The notes beneath the pieces are model-generated. The model did no database searches, was not told where the DNA came from, and saw only the letters and a list, made by a program, of their open reading frames with translations. Made by a program: the position numbers and the translations under genes. From Parabacteroides sp. AM08-6 (GTDB lineage: Bacteria; Bacteroidota; Bacteroidia; Bacteroidales; Tannerellaceae), in the NCBI RefSeq assembly GCF_003473295.1, contig NZ_QRMP01000001.1, positions 376,097 through 440,096 of the forward strand: DNA of 64,000 nucleotides, read 5' to 3'. This document shows, one piece after another, positions 44,191 to 52,497 of the stretch. Each line of letters opens with the position of its first letter. Position 1 is the first letter of the stretch.

Positions 44191-44208
44191 ATTTCACGAA
44201 AGTGAAAT
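44191..44208. promoter_or_regulatory. Palindrome between peroxidase and two-component genes
   Basis: ATTTCAC (44191-44197) and GTGAAAT (44202-44208) form a perfect palindrome around GAAA. It lies between the divergent peroxidase gene and the response regulator, 30 bases upstream of the latter's -7 box. A repressor or activator site for one or both genes is plausible. Confidence 0.45.
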
Positions 44209-44237
44209 AAGAATCGGCGTCCTTTGCCGAAAATAAT

Positions 44238-44245
44238 TATATTTG
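44238..44245 (+). promoter_or_regulatory. -7 promoter element for the response regulator/kinase pair
   Basis: TATATTTG lies 26 bases upstream of the ATG at 44272, and only two bases before an earlier in-frame ATG at 44248. This placement favours 44272 as the start. Confidence 0.55.
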
Positions 44246-44271
44246 TAATGGATAATTTTGGGAAAAAAGTT

Positions 44272-44958
44272 ATGGATGTACCTAAGATATTAGTAGTTGA
44301 CGATGAAGAGGATTTATGTGAAATACTTAAATTCAATCTTGAAATAGAAGGTTACGAAGTAGATACTGCATTTAGTGCCGAAGAAGCCCTGAAAATGAAT
44401 ATCCCCTCTTATCAATTATTGTTGTTGGATGTGATGATGGGTGAAATATCCGGTTTCAAAATGGCCAGTATATTACGGAAAAGCGAAGACACGGCCAACA
44501 TTCCGATTATTTTCCTGACTGCTAAAGATACAGAAAATGACATGCTGACCGGTTTCAATCTGGGTGCCGACGATTATATATCAAAACCATTTTCTATCCG
44601 CCAGGTTGTTGCACGCGTGAAGGCTGTATTAAGAAGAACTACCGATAAAGAAAAAAATGCGGAAAACGATTTGCTGGTGTATGAGACATTATCGTTGGAT
44701 ACAAAACGCATTAAAGCTTCAGTCGATGGTAAAGAGGTTCCTCTTACTAAAAAAGAATTTGAAATACTGAAACTTTTACTCGAAAACAAAGGGAACGTAT
44801 TTTCACGCGAAGAAATCCTGTCGCGTATATGGAAAGACGAGGTCTATGTGCTGGACCGTACAATAGATGTCAACATCACCCGGTTACGTAAAAAGATTGG
44901 CGTATATGGAAAGAATATTGTAACTCGCTTGGGATTCGGTTATTGTTTTGAAAGCTAA
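44272..44958 (+). CDS. OmpR/PhoB-family response regulator
   Basis: This 228-residue protein has a receiver domain (ILVVDDEEDL, phospho-acceptor Asp53 in LLLDVMM, Lys in YISKPFS). A C-terminal winged helix follows from about residue 135, with DRTIDVNITRLRKKIG. GGGAAAAAAG upstream of 44272 can serve as ribosome site. It is followed after 15 bases by its sensor kinase and is divergent from a cytochrome c peroxidase gene, with a palindrome between them. An oxidative or redox signal would fit the position but is not shown. Confidence 0.93.
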   Translation: MDVPKILVVDDEEDLCEILKFNLEIEGYEVDTAFSAEEALKMNIPSYQLLLLDVMMGEISGFKMASILRKSEDTANIPIIFLTAKDTENDMLTGFNLGADDYISKPFSIRQVVARVKAVLRRTTDKEKNAENDLLVYETLSLDTKRIKASVDGKEVPLTKKEFEILKLLLENKGNVFSREEILSRIWKDEVYVLDRTIDVNITRLRKKIGVYGKNIVTRLGFGYCFES

Positions 44959-44973
44959 CAGACAAATAAGAGA

Positions 44974-46743
44974 ATGGTTAAGGTAGAAGCTGAAAATAGG
45001 AATCGTATACCGTTCAGTCAACGACTCTTCTGGTCGATTTTTGCAATGTTTCTGGGATTTACGGTCTGTTTCCTATTGTTCCAGTATCAACGGGAACGGG
45101 AGTTCGCCCAAGACAAACTGAATAATGTATTGGGTAATTACAATTACCAACTTTTCCGTCGCACCCAACAAACAAATGATATCAATAAAGTTGTCAATCA
45201 GTTTATTGAGGATATTCCTCAAAAAGATTTACGTGTCACTATTATCGACCCGAGTGGCAAGGTTTTGTTTGATAATAGCGGCATCGAAGAATTCAACAAC
45301 CATAACGACCGTAGCGAGGTACGCAAAGCCCGATTATATAATGAAGGATTTGCTATCCGTTCTTCCGGTTCCACAGGGAAAAGATATTTTTATTCGGCAA
45401 CGAACATCGGGGGGTATATTTATCGTTCGTCTCTCCCTTGGGACCCCTATACACAACGTGTATTGACTATCAACAAGGATTTTATATATTTCATGGCTTT
45501 GATGACGTTGATTTTCTTTTTTGTCCTCTCCCGATTTACGTTCAGTATCGGACGGACCATTTCTAAATTACGCGATTTTGCCTTGAATGTAGAAAACGAC
45601 CGTATTCCGCAAAACGAATATGTTTTTCCAAATGACGAATTAGGCGACATATCCAAAAATATTGTGACCCTTTATCATCGTCAGCGAAAAGCAAAAGACG
45701 AACTCTCTATGGAACGCGAAAAACTGATAAAGCATTTTCAATATGCTAAAGAAGGTTTTGCCATGTTCACAGCCGAAGGGCGGGAAATACTGTCGAATAT
45801 TCTTTTTGTTCAGTTTGTAAATGTTATATCAGATAATCAAATCCGTCAATCTGAAGATGTAATGGAGGTAAAAGAACTTGAACCTATCCGTCTGTTTCTG
45901 AATAAAAACATTCCGAATAGCAACCGGAAACGAAAAGTACTGCGCGAATCGGTTACAGTTGATAAAAACGGTAAAATATTCCTGATAGAATGTATTCTCT
46001 TTCTCGATAACAGTTACGAGATATCCATTAATGATATTTCCCGTCAGGAAGAAGAAAGCCGGATGAAACGTCAACTGACTCAAAATGTAGCACATGAATT
46101 AAAAACCCCCGTAAGCAGTATACAAGGATATTTGGAAACTATCATCAGCAATCCGGAACTAACGGATGAAAAACGACAGTTCTTCCTCGAACGTTGTTAT
46201 TCACAGAGTACGCGCCTAACCGGTTTGCTACGCGATATTTCTGTCTTGAACCGTCTTGACGAAGCTTCGGAAATGTTTGATTTGGCTGAAGTCAATATTC
46301 CCAAATTAATCGGTGAAATAGAAAAAGAATGTTCCAAAGATATGGAAGAAAAAAAGATTTCTTCGGAAATAATACTACCGGGTAATCCAACAATATATGG
46401 CAATTATTCATTGCTTTACTCCATCTTCCGGAACTTGTACGACAATACGATTGCATATGCCGGCGAAGGAATAAAAATCACCGTCAATTGTTACAAAGAG
46501 GACCCGAAATATTATTATTTCAGCTTTTCAGACAATGGTGTAGGCATTTCGGAAGAACATATCAATCGTATCTTCGAACGTTTCTACCGGGTAGACAAAG
46601 GCCGAAGCCGTAAAGTTGGCGGAACAGGATTAGGGCTATCTATTGTAAAGAATGGTGTCAATTTCCATAAAGGACAGATATCTGCCAAGAGTAGTCCGGG
46701 CAAAGGCATGACTTTCTTCTTTACATTGAAGAAAAAGATATAG
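44974..46743 (+). CDS. Sensor histidine kinase, PhoR-like
   Basis: This 589-residue membrane kinase has two transmembrane segments (about residues 21-41 and 168-188) enclosing a periplasmic domain of about 125 residues. HAMP- and PAS-like cytoplasmic regions follow. The HisKA H-box NVAHELKTPVSSIQGYLET lies near residues 371-389. The ATPase domain has N-box NLYDNTIAYAGEG, G1 DNGVGISEEH and G2 GGTGLGLSIVKN. It forms an operon with the response regulator before it. Its stop lies five bases from the convergent acyl-CoA synthetase stop. Confidence 0.94.
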   Translation: MVKVEAENRNRIPFSQRLFWSIFAMFLGFTVCFLLFQYQREREFAQDKLNNVLGNYNYQLFRRTQQTNDINKVVNQFIEDIPQKDLRVTIIDPSGKVLFDNSGIEEFNNHNDRSEVRKARLYNEGFAIRSSGSTGKRYFYSATNIGGYIYRSSLPWDPYTQRVLTINKDFIYFMALMTLIFFFVLSRFTFSIGRTISKLRDFALNVENDRIPQNEYVFPNDELGDISKNIVTLYHRQRKAKDELSMEREKLIKHFQYAKEGFAMFTAEGREILSNILFVQFVNVISDNQIRQSEDVMEVKELEPIRLFLNKNIPNSNRKRKVLRESVTVDKNGKIFLIECILFLDNSYEISINDISRQEEESRMKRQLTQNVAHELKTPVSSIQGYLETIISNPELTDEKRQFFLERCYSQSTRLTGLLRDISVLNRLDEASEMFDLAEVNIPKLIGEIEKECSKDMEEKKISSEIILPGNPTIYGNYSLLYSIFRNLYDNTIAYAGEGIKITVNCYKEDPKYYYFSFSDNGVGISEEHINRIFERFYRVDKGRSRKVGGTGLGLSIVKNGVNFHKGQISAKSSPGKGMTFFFTLKKKI

Positions 46744-46748
46744 AAATC

Positions 46749-48413
46749 CTAATTCTCTTCGGCTGGTTGGTACAAATAACGTTTGATGCTCCGCTTCGGT
46801 GTTTTCTCAAACTCTTCCTGATACAATTTGAAGCAAGTCACCTTGCTGTAGCCGGGCATTTCAGTATTCAGTTGGTCGATGTTTTGTTGCATGAGAGCTT
46901 CTATCTCGGAGTGTTGGATACCGGCTTTATCGACCTGTTCCCAGTCTGGATAGATAAGAGCTATTAGTTTTCCGTTTTGTGAAATAACTAGCGACTCTGC
47001 AACATAAAGCATATTGTTCAAACGGTCTTCTATCTCTTCCGGGTAAATATTTTGTCCGTTCGAACTCAATATCATACTTTTACTTCGGCCTCGAATATAG
47101 AGAGAACCGTCGGCATCCATTGTCCCTAAGTCACCTGTACGTAACCAACCATCCGGCATCATGACCGCTTGGGTTGCTTCCGGATTTTTATAGTAACCCA
47201 ACATTACATTCATACCACGAACAAGTATTTCACCGACTTCATGTTCCGGATCGTCCGAGTCAATACGGATTTCCATCCGGTCGACTACACGCCCTACAGA
47301 ACCCTGCTTGAATACATCCCACTGGGCATACGATACCAACGGGCCGCATTCGGTCATGCCATATCCAATCGTGTAACGGAAATTGATGGATTTCAGGAAA
47401 GTTTCCACCTCCTTATTAATAGCAGCTCCTCCAATAACAATCTCACCAAAATTACCTCCAAATGAGGCGTCTAGTTTTTGAGCAATCGTATTCCGGACTT
47501 TCTGGTCGACATAGGGGACTTTCAATAATAATTTAATCAACGGCTTTTCCAACTCCGGGAATACCTTATTCTTGATAATTTTCTCAATAATAAGCGGAAC
47601 TGCGAGGATAAGTGCCGGTTTTACTGTGGCAAAGGCCTCTGCTATAATCTTCGGACTGGGGGTGCGGGTCAGAAAATGTATATGACAACCCTTATTAACT
47701 CCGTTAAGTACTTCGAAAGCTAAACCATACATATGCGCCATCGGCAACATACAGACAAAATTATCTCCCGGATGTATGAATGGGAGATTATCGTAAGCAA
47801 ATTGCGTATTACTCCACAAGCTACGGTAGGGTATCATCACACCTTTTGAAAAACTGGTCGTACCGGATGTATAATTCAAAACAGCCAATTCTTCCGGCTT
47901 CTCTACATGATATTTCACATCGTTGGCTGTAAAGGAACGGGGATATTTCTTTCCGAAATATTCATTTATACGCTCACGTACAGAATAGACATCTTTACTT
48001 TTACTGTCGATGATGGAGAAATCATCCAACATCATGAATAGACGGACATCCGGCATTTTCTTTTCATTCATATTTTCCCAGTTGCTGGAACCTGCCAGAA
48101 CAGCTTTCGCTTCCGAATGGTTGACGATATGATGAATGTTGTCCGGTTTGAAATCATGTAAAATAGGCACTGCCACAGCTCCGTAAGCTAATATGCCGAA
48201 AAAACAGATAGCCCAATTAGACGAATTACGTCCGACAAGAGCTACTTTATCACCCGGTTTGATGCCTGCATGTTCCAAAATGATATGAAACTTCTCTATC
48301 CGGCGGGCCACATCTTTATAATGGTATGTATGTCCGTTATAATCTGAGAACGCTGGCAAATCCCAATGTTCTTTGATGCTTTTCTCTATAAGGCCTAAGA
48401 AACGATTATCCAT
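46749..48413 (-). CDS. AMP-forming long-chain acyl-CoA synthetase-like protein
   Basis: This 554-residue cytoplasmic or membrane-associated protein activates a carboxylic acid with ATP, probably forming acyl-CoA. Motifs in order are the AMP-binding loop LNYTSGTTSFSKGVM near residues 188-202, the YGMTECGPLVSYA motif, the GWLRTGDLGTMDADGSLYIRGRSKSMI hinge region, and a C-terminal GYSKVTCFKLYQEEFEKTPKRSIKR with the catalytic Lys. It resembles the fatty-acid branch found in Bacteroidales. It has its own promoter at 48460-48467. Confidence 0.9.
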   Translation of the reverse strand: MDNRFLGLIEKSIKEHWDLPAFSDYNGHTYHYKDVARRIEKFHIILEHAGIKPGDKVALVGRNSSNWAICFFGILAYGAVAVPILHDFKPDNIHHIVNHSEAKAVLAGSSNWENMNEKKMPDVRLFMMLDDFSIIDSKSKDVYSVRERINEYFGKKYPRSFTANDVKYHVEKPEELAVLNYTSGTTSFSKGVMIPYRSLWSNTQFAYDNLPFIHPGDNFVCMLPMAHMYGLAFEVLNGVNKGCHIHFLTRTPSPKIIAEAFATVKPALILAVPLIIEKIIKNKVFPELEKPLIKLLLKVPYVDQKVRNTIAQKLDASFGGNFGEIVIGGAAINKEVETFLKSINFRYTIGYGMTECGPLVSYAQWDVFKQGSVGRVVDRMEIRIDSDDPEHEVGEILVRGMNVMLGYYKNPEATQAVMMPDGWLRTGDLGTMDADGSLYIRGRSKSMILSSNGQNIYPEEIEDRLNNMLYVAESLVISQNGKLIALIYPDWEQVDKAGIQHSEIEALMQQNIDQLNTEMPGYSKVTCFKLYQEEFEKTPKRSIKRYLYQPAEEN

Positions 48414-48459
48414 AATAAATATAATTTATAAAAGAACCGGATAGTCCGGGAGAATGTTG

Positions 48460-48467
48460 CAAATATA
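48460..48467 (-). promoter_or_regulatory. -7 promoter element for the acyl-CoA synthetase gene
   Basis: The minus strand reads TATATTTG, 46 bases before the start codon. A short hairpin (CCGGA/TCCGG, 48437-48449) lies in the leader. Confidence 0.5.
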
Positions 48468-48505
48468 ATGAATTCCCCGAGTAAAAGAAATGGCATATAC
48501 TACTA

Positions 48506-49393
48506 TTATTCAATTATGCTGATTGAAGATATCATGCCAAAAGTTTCATTATTGTTAATGCTCCAGACCATACGTCCCATACCATCTAATTCAAGAAGTT
48601 GAGGGCTGTTGGCTTCTATAGCACTTTTATCGTGCCCTTGCCAGTTACAGACATATAGTCCATCGCCATACGAGGGTAGCAATTGGGCAACAAAGAAAAG
48701 ACGAGCGTTCTTAATATCGTTTTCACCATAACGACGTACAATTTCACCACTATCCAGATTCATTTCCATTAAAGAGTGACCATCACCACATGCCACCCAG
48801 TAATTGCCGTTACTCAAAGCGAATGTACTGAAAGGAGTGCCTTCTGTTATTGTCGTGTTTACGAGTTCACCTTGGGGAGTTACTTCACGAATATCGGAAG
48901 TTGCAAAAAGAGGTATTAAATAGTTACCGCGTTTATTCTTGTTGACCTGACGGAATTGGGAATGCGTGTTGAGAATACCGGTCTCATATTCTGTTCGGGA
49001 GAGGATATCTCCTTTGGGGCTGACTTCCATAATAACAGCCGGATGACCGCACCAGGCTAATAGATAATTGCCATCGGGCAAGACACGTGCAGTCTGCATT
49101 TCACCATTATCGGGAGCTGGAATATCCCAGACTTCCTTGTGTTCGCGGGTGATGACTTTAGCCCCCCGAGCATAGGAGAAAAGGATGTTGCCGTCGGGTG
49201 TTGCAGCTACAGAATTGCATTCCCAGCCTTTCTCAAGAGGATGCTCCCATTCTATTTGTTTTGTTTTCTTATCGATAATCACGATTTTATTCCATCCGGA
49301 ACCACCCAATAACAGTTTCATGGCTTTTTGCTGACATGAGGTAAGCGAAGAAAGGAGTAAAACAGAGCAAAAGAAAGTTATTATTTTCTTCAT
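48506..49393 (-). CDS. Exported beta-propeller (PQQ-like repeat) lipoprotein
   Basis: This 295-residue lipoprotein (signal MKKIITFFCSVLLLSSLTSC, Cys20) is built of repeats such as VAATPDGNILFSYARG, ARVLPDGNYLLAWCGHP and FALSNGNYWVACGDG. These are typical of PQQ-like or arylsulfotransferase-like propellers. No enzyme site is evident. It lies 82 bases beyond the lsrF-like gene, on the same strand but after a strong terminator, so it is probably transcribed separately. A role with the upstream redox cluster is possible but unproven. Confidence 0.75.
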   Translation of the reverse strand: MKKIITFFCSVLLLSSLTSCQQKAMKLLLGGSGWNKIVIIDKKTKQIEWEHPLEKGWECNSVAATPDGNILFSYARGAKVITREHKEVWDIPAPDNGEMQTARVLPDGNYLLAWCGHPAVIMEVSPKGDILSRTEYETGILNTHSQFRQVNKNKRGNYLIPLFATSDIREVTPQGELVNTTITEGTPFSTFALSNGNYWVACGDGHSLMEMNLDSGEIVRRYGENDIKNARLFFVAQLLPSYGDGLYVCNWQGHDKSAIEANSPQLLELDGMGRMVWSINNNETFGMISSISIIE

Positions 49394-49434
49394 AATAATT
49401 GATTTATGTATATGATTTGTCCTGTGGGCTTAAT

Positions 49435-49470
49435 TAAATAGTTCAAGGCCGGGCAGCCTTGAACTATTTA
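49435..49470 (-). terminator. Terminator after the dhaK-dhaL-lsrF unit
   Basis: A perfect 15-bp inverted repeat (arms 49435-49449 and 49456-49470) with a six-base loop begins five bases beyond the stop codon of the LsrF-like gene. The stem has a GC-rich tip and an AT-rich base. It marks the end of the VOC-dhaK-dhaL-lsrF transcript. Confidence 0.85.
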
Positions 49471-49475
49471 CTGTT

Positions 49476-50351
49476 TTAAGAGTGAAGTAATGATTGATAT
49501 AACTCAAACCCTTGTTCGGGCGTTAATCCTTCGTGGACTACGGCATGAACAGCTTGTATCATGGCAGCAGGAGAGTCACTCTGGAAAACGTTACGTCCCA
49601 TATCGACTCCGGCAGCACCGTCGTTGATAGCATTGTAGCAAAGTTCGAGCGCTTCCTTTTCAGGAAGTTTCTTTCCTCCGGCAATGACAACGGGAACCGG
49701 ACAGGAGGCTGCTACTTTTTCAAAACCGTCGCAATAATAAGTCTTGACGATAGAAGCTCCATTTTCGGCACAAACACGGGAAGCCAATGCAAAATAGCGG
49801 GCATCGCGTGCCATTTGTTTTCCGACGGCAGTCACACCCATAACCGGGATACCATAGCGGTTGCCCAAGTCGACAGCCTTCACCAAATTGGCAGCCGTGA
49901 TAGCTTCCTGTTCACCGTCACCGGCAGAGAACATTACAGCCATAGCCGAAGCATTAAAGCGGATAGCATCTTCCACATCAATCAACAGATTGCGGTTCAG
50001 TTCAGTCAAAATTGTAGAACCGGCATCCGAACGGAGGCAAATCGGCTTGTTGACATTAGCCGGGATTGACGTTTGCAGGATACCCCGTGTACACATCAAG
50101 CAATCGGCATACTGTGTCAGGGGAACGATAGTCAGGTCTATACGCTCCAACCCGGATGTAGGCCCCATGATGAAACCATGGTCGAAAGCCAGCATAACGG
50201 CACGGCCTGTCTTCGGGTTAAAAATACGGGAGAGGCGGTCCTTCATTCCCCAAGGCATATTTGAAGCACCTTTCACATGAAAATTATCTGATAGAGAAGC
50301 TTGGCCGAATCCGAAACTGTTTGCTTCCCTAAAACCATCCATATCTGGCAT
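49476..50351 (-). CDS. LsrF/DhnA-type class I aldolase or thiolase
   Basis: This 291-residue cytoplasmic protein belongs to the DeoC/LsrF class I aldolase family. It closely resembles LsrF (3-hydroxy-5-phosphonooxypentane-2,4-dione thiolase of autoinducer-2 breakdown) in segments AVMLAFDHGFIMGPTSGLERID, SIPANVNKPICLRSDAGSTIL, VKTYYCDGFEKVAASCPVPVVIAGGKK (with the likely Schiff-base Lys) and GAAGVDMGRNVFQS. No other lsr gene is present, so autoinducer breakdown is doubtful. Its partners are DhaK and DhaL kinases and a VOC protein, which suggests cleavage of a phosphorylated keto-compound made by those kinases. Confidence 0.85.
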   Translation of the reverse strand: MPDMDGFREANSFGFGQASLSDNFHVKGASNMPWGMKDRLSRIFNPKTGRAVMLAFDHGFIMGPTSGLERIDLTIVPLTQYADCLMCTRGILQTSIPANVNKPICLRSDAGSTILTELNRNLLIDVEDAIRFNASAMAVMFSAGDGEQEAITAANLVKAVDLGNRYGIPVMGVTAVGKQMARDARYFALASRVCAENGASIVKTYYCDGFEKVAASCPVPVVIAGGKKLPEKEALELCYNAINDGAAGVDMGRNVFQSDSPAAMIQAVHAVVHEGLTPEQGFELYQSLLHS

Positions 50352-50390
50352 AATTCTATTCCTTTCTTTTAAAGTTATTTGATCCTACTC

Positions 50391-51005
50391 TTATAAAGCC
50401 TCTGCAAATGCCGCAAACATACAACTCCAGGAAGAGGCTCCACTATCGGCATAACCGATGGAACGCTCTCCATAATTACGGGCACGGCCGAAATTTGCTT
50501 TCATATCGACTGTAGCGGCAGTGCCGTCGAGAGCGGCTTTTGCTCCGGCTTCAAGAATTTCCTTGATGTCGGCGGAGTCGCTGTTTTCGATAGCTTCGAC
50601 TGCCGGGATAAGCGCATCCATCATGGTCTTATCTCCTTTTCCGGCTTTCGTCTGCTTTTGTACATTGGCAAGACCGCCGGCAAACATGGCTTTTACAGCA
50701 ACGGCATCCAGTTCCGTTCCCGAAACTGTATCGCTCATGCCGAGGAAAAAGGCTCCCAATAGCGTGCTGGTCGAACCGCTCACCTGAAGCATCACATCAA
50801 ATCCCATATCATTCAACATTGCCTTGAACTCCGTTCCTTTTTGAGCCGTCGCGACAATAGCCGACATAGCCGTCACGATGGCTTGTCCATGATCGCCGTC
50901 GCCGATGACTGCATCCAGTTTGGAAAATTCCTCTTCGCGCTCTTTAATATGCCTTAGCGCGTTGTTCAGCATAATTTTGAAATTGTCGATAGTCAGTGTT
51001 TTCAT
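50391..51005 (-). CDS. dhaL: Dihydroxyacetone kinase, DhaL (ATP-binding) subunit
   Basis: This 204-residue cytoplasmic protein binds the nucleotide in DhaKL kinases. The metal/phosphate motif LDAVIGDGDHGQAI carries Asp31, Asp36 and Asp38, which hold the two magnesium ions. The helical barrel continues with VSGSTSTLLGAFFLG and KGDKTMMDALIPAVEAI, and ends GARNYGERSIGYADSGASS-like. It starts 12 bases after dhaK. No DhaM phosphocarrier gene is nearby, so the pair may use ATP directly. Confidence 0.92.
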   Translation of the reverse strand: MKTLTIDNFKIMLNNALRHIKEREEEFSKLDAVIGDGDHGQAIVTAMSAIVATAQKGTEFKAMLNDMGFDVMLQVSGSTSTLLGAFFLGMSDTVSGTELDAVAVKAMFAGGLANVQKQTKAGKGDKTMMDALIPAVEAIENSDSADIKEILEAGAKAALDGTAATVDMKANFGRARNYGERSIGYADSGASSWSCMFAAFAEAL

Positions 51006-51017
51006 ACGTTGAAGTTA

Positions 51018-52034
51018 TTATTTACCGATAGTTGTCCAATACGGAGCATCCGAGCGCTTGTTTTTCAAATAATCGATATGGTCATCATCGAGGATTGCCA
51101 TAATCATCTGGAAGCCGGCCTGTTCCTGTACGGTCAGGATTTCCTGGATACGGCTGAAAGCGACCTGCAGACCACGTTCCTTCAGCTCCATATAGGCTTT
51201 CCGGAAGATGATATTCAGCTCCATATGGGTAGTAGCCCCTACTCCGTTGATGATAAGCATCATCTTGTCTCCCTCTTTCGGTTGGAGTTGCCGGCAGAGC
51301 AGGTCGACCATTTCAGCAGCTGTTTCGTCGGCAGATACCAGCGGTTTCTGTCCGCCTCCACCTTCACCGTGCTGCCCCATGCCGATTTCCATAATACCGG
51401 CCGGCAAGTCGGTGATGACTCCTCCGTTTTGCGGATGTGTGCATGAACGCATGGCAACGGCCAATGTAGCCAACTGCTTATTAAAACGTTCGCCTATTTC
51501 AATCAATTCGTCCAGCGATTTGCCCTCTTCGGCGGCAGCTCCCAATATCTTATACAAGGGGACGCAACCGGCCAAGCCGCGACGGTCGTCATTGTTGGCT
51601 CCGATACCGGCACTGATGTCGTCGTGTGTCAGGATTTGCTTGACTTTGATACCGACACGTTCGGCCAGTTGGCAGGCCATGTTGGCACTCATCACATCAC
51701 CGGAATGGTTCAGTACGACAAGCAGAATACCGGCTTCGCGCTTCATCAGTTGCAAGGCCTGAAACAGACGCTGTGCCCCGGGAGCGGCAAAGATATCTCC
51801 GACAACGGAGCAGTCCAGCATTCCTTCGCCTACAAAGCCGCTTAGAGCCGGTTCGTGGCCGGAACCTCCTAAGGTAACGATTGCTACTTTGTCCTCGCTT
51901 TTCGGGTTCGCACGGACTACAATATTCTCGCCGCCCAATTTCACCTGGTCCGGATAAGCCAATACATAACCTTCCAACAGTTCGGGAGTCACTTGTTCGG
52001 GATTATTTATGAATTTTGTTTTAATGTCTGACAT
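51018..52034 (-). CDS. dhaK: Dihydroxyacetone kinase, DhaK (substrate-binding) subunit
   Basis: This 338-residue cytoplasmic subunit binds the ketose covalently through a His. It has the N-terminal VTLGGSGHEPALSGFVGEGMLD, the HDDISAG region, and the hemiaminal His222 in MEIGMGQHGEGG. Homologues act on dihydroxyacetone, but close relatives phosphorylate erythrulose and other small ketoses, so the substrate is open. The ATG at 52034 has a perfect GGAGG ribosome site and is preferred to an earlier start at 52088 that would overlap the VOC gene. Confidence 0.92.
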   Translation of the reverse strand: MSDIKTKFINNPEQVTPELLEGYVLAYPDQVKLGGENIVVRANPKSEDKVAIVTLGGSGHEPALSGFVGEGMLDCSVVGDIFAAPGAQRLFQALQLMKREAGILLVVLNHSGDVMSANMACQLAERVGIKVKQILTHDDISAGIGANNDDRRGLAGCVPLYKILGAAAEEGKSLDELIEIGERFNKQLATLAVAMRSCTHPQNGGVITDLPAGIMEIGMGQHGEGGGGQKPLVSADETAAEMVDLLCRQLQPKEGDKMMLIINGVGATTHMELNIIFRKAYMELKERGLQVAFSRIQEILTVQEQAGFQMIMAILDDDHIDYLKNKRSDAPYWTTIGK

Positions 52035-52059
52035 GGTATTTTCCTCCTTATGTTTGTTA

Positions 52060-52374
52060 TTATTTAATTTCCATAATCTCGATGGCAATGCCTTCTTCCT
52101 CGATAAACGCGATAGTCAAATGTTCGTCGCAGGGAGCCGGGCCGAAAATAACCTTTTTGCCTTTCAGTTCTTCTTCAATCGAGGGGACGGTGTAAGCAAT
52201 ATGTCCCTGTGTTTGTACCAGTTCGGGCAGACAACTGCCTGCTTCAAACTTCAGAAATTCGATACGGTTCGGGCTCTGATTGTAATCGGTCAGCCAGACA
52301 TTCAAACCTTCGTTCAAAATAGCGCCTTCTTTCTTTTCGGTAGTTACGATACCGATGTGATTAAATGTTCTCAT
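52060..52374 (-). CDS. VOC (glyoxalase/dioxygenase superfamily) protein
   Basis: This 104-residue protein has the vicinal-oxygen-chelate pattern: an opening MRTFNHIGIVTTEK with a metal-binding His, a central Glu in NRIEFLKFEAGS, then GHIAYTVPSIEEEL with the next His, and a late acidic strand EEEGIAIEIMEI. Such proteins are metal-dependent isomerases, epimerases or lyases. It heads the unit with dhaK, dhaL and the LsrF-like gene and may isomerise or epimerise the substrate of that branch. Confidence 0.8.
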   Translation of the reverse strand: MRTFNHIGIVTTEKKEGAILNEGLNVWLTDYNQSPNRIEFLKFEAGSCLPELVQTQGHIAYTVPSIEEELKGKKVIFGPAPCDEHLTIAFIEEEGIAIEIMEIK

Positions 52375-52464
52375 AAGTAATCAATTTTAAGTTTATAAAT
52401 ATTCATTGTTTATTTCAGTTTTCAATCTTCCGTCTTCCGGCAAAACCCTCGGGAAGAGCTAAGA

Positions 52465-52492
52465 GATGCTTTTGCTTCCAAACGAAAGCATC
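52465..52492 (-). terminator. Hairpin after ccsBA
   Basis: GATGCTTT (52465-52472) and AAAGCATC (52485-52492) form a perfect 8-bp stem just beyond the ccsBA stop. The T-run on the minus strand is weak, so readthrough into the VOC-dhaK-dhaL-lsrF unit is possible. Confidence 0.55.
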
Positions 52493-52497
52493 CCTTA

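Noticed and set aside
49476..50351. Autoinducer-2 degradation locus based on the LsrF-like protein
   Set aside because: No LsrK-type kinase, LsrR, LsrG or Lsr transporter is present; the partners are DhaK, DhaL and a VOC protein.
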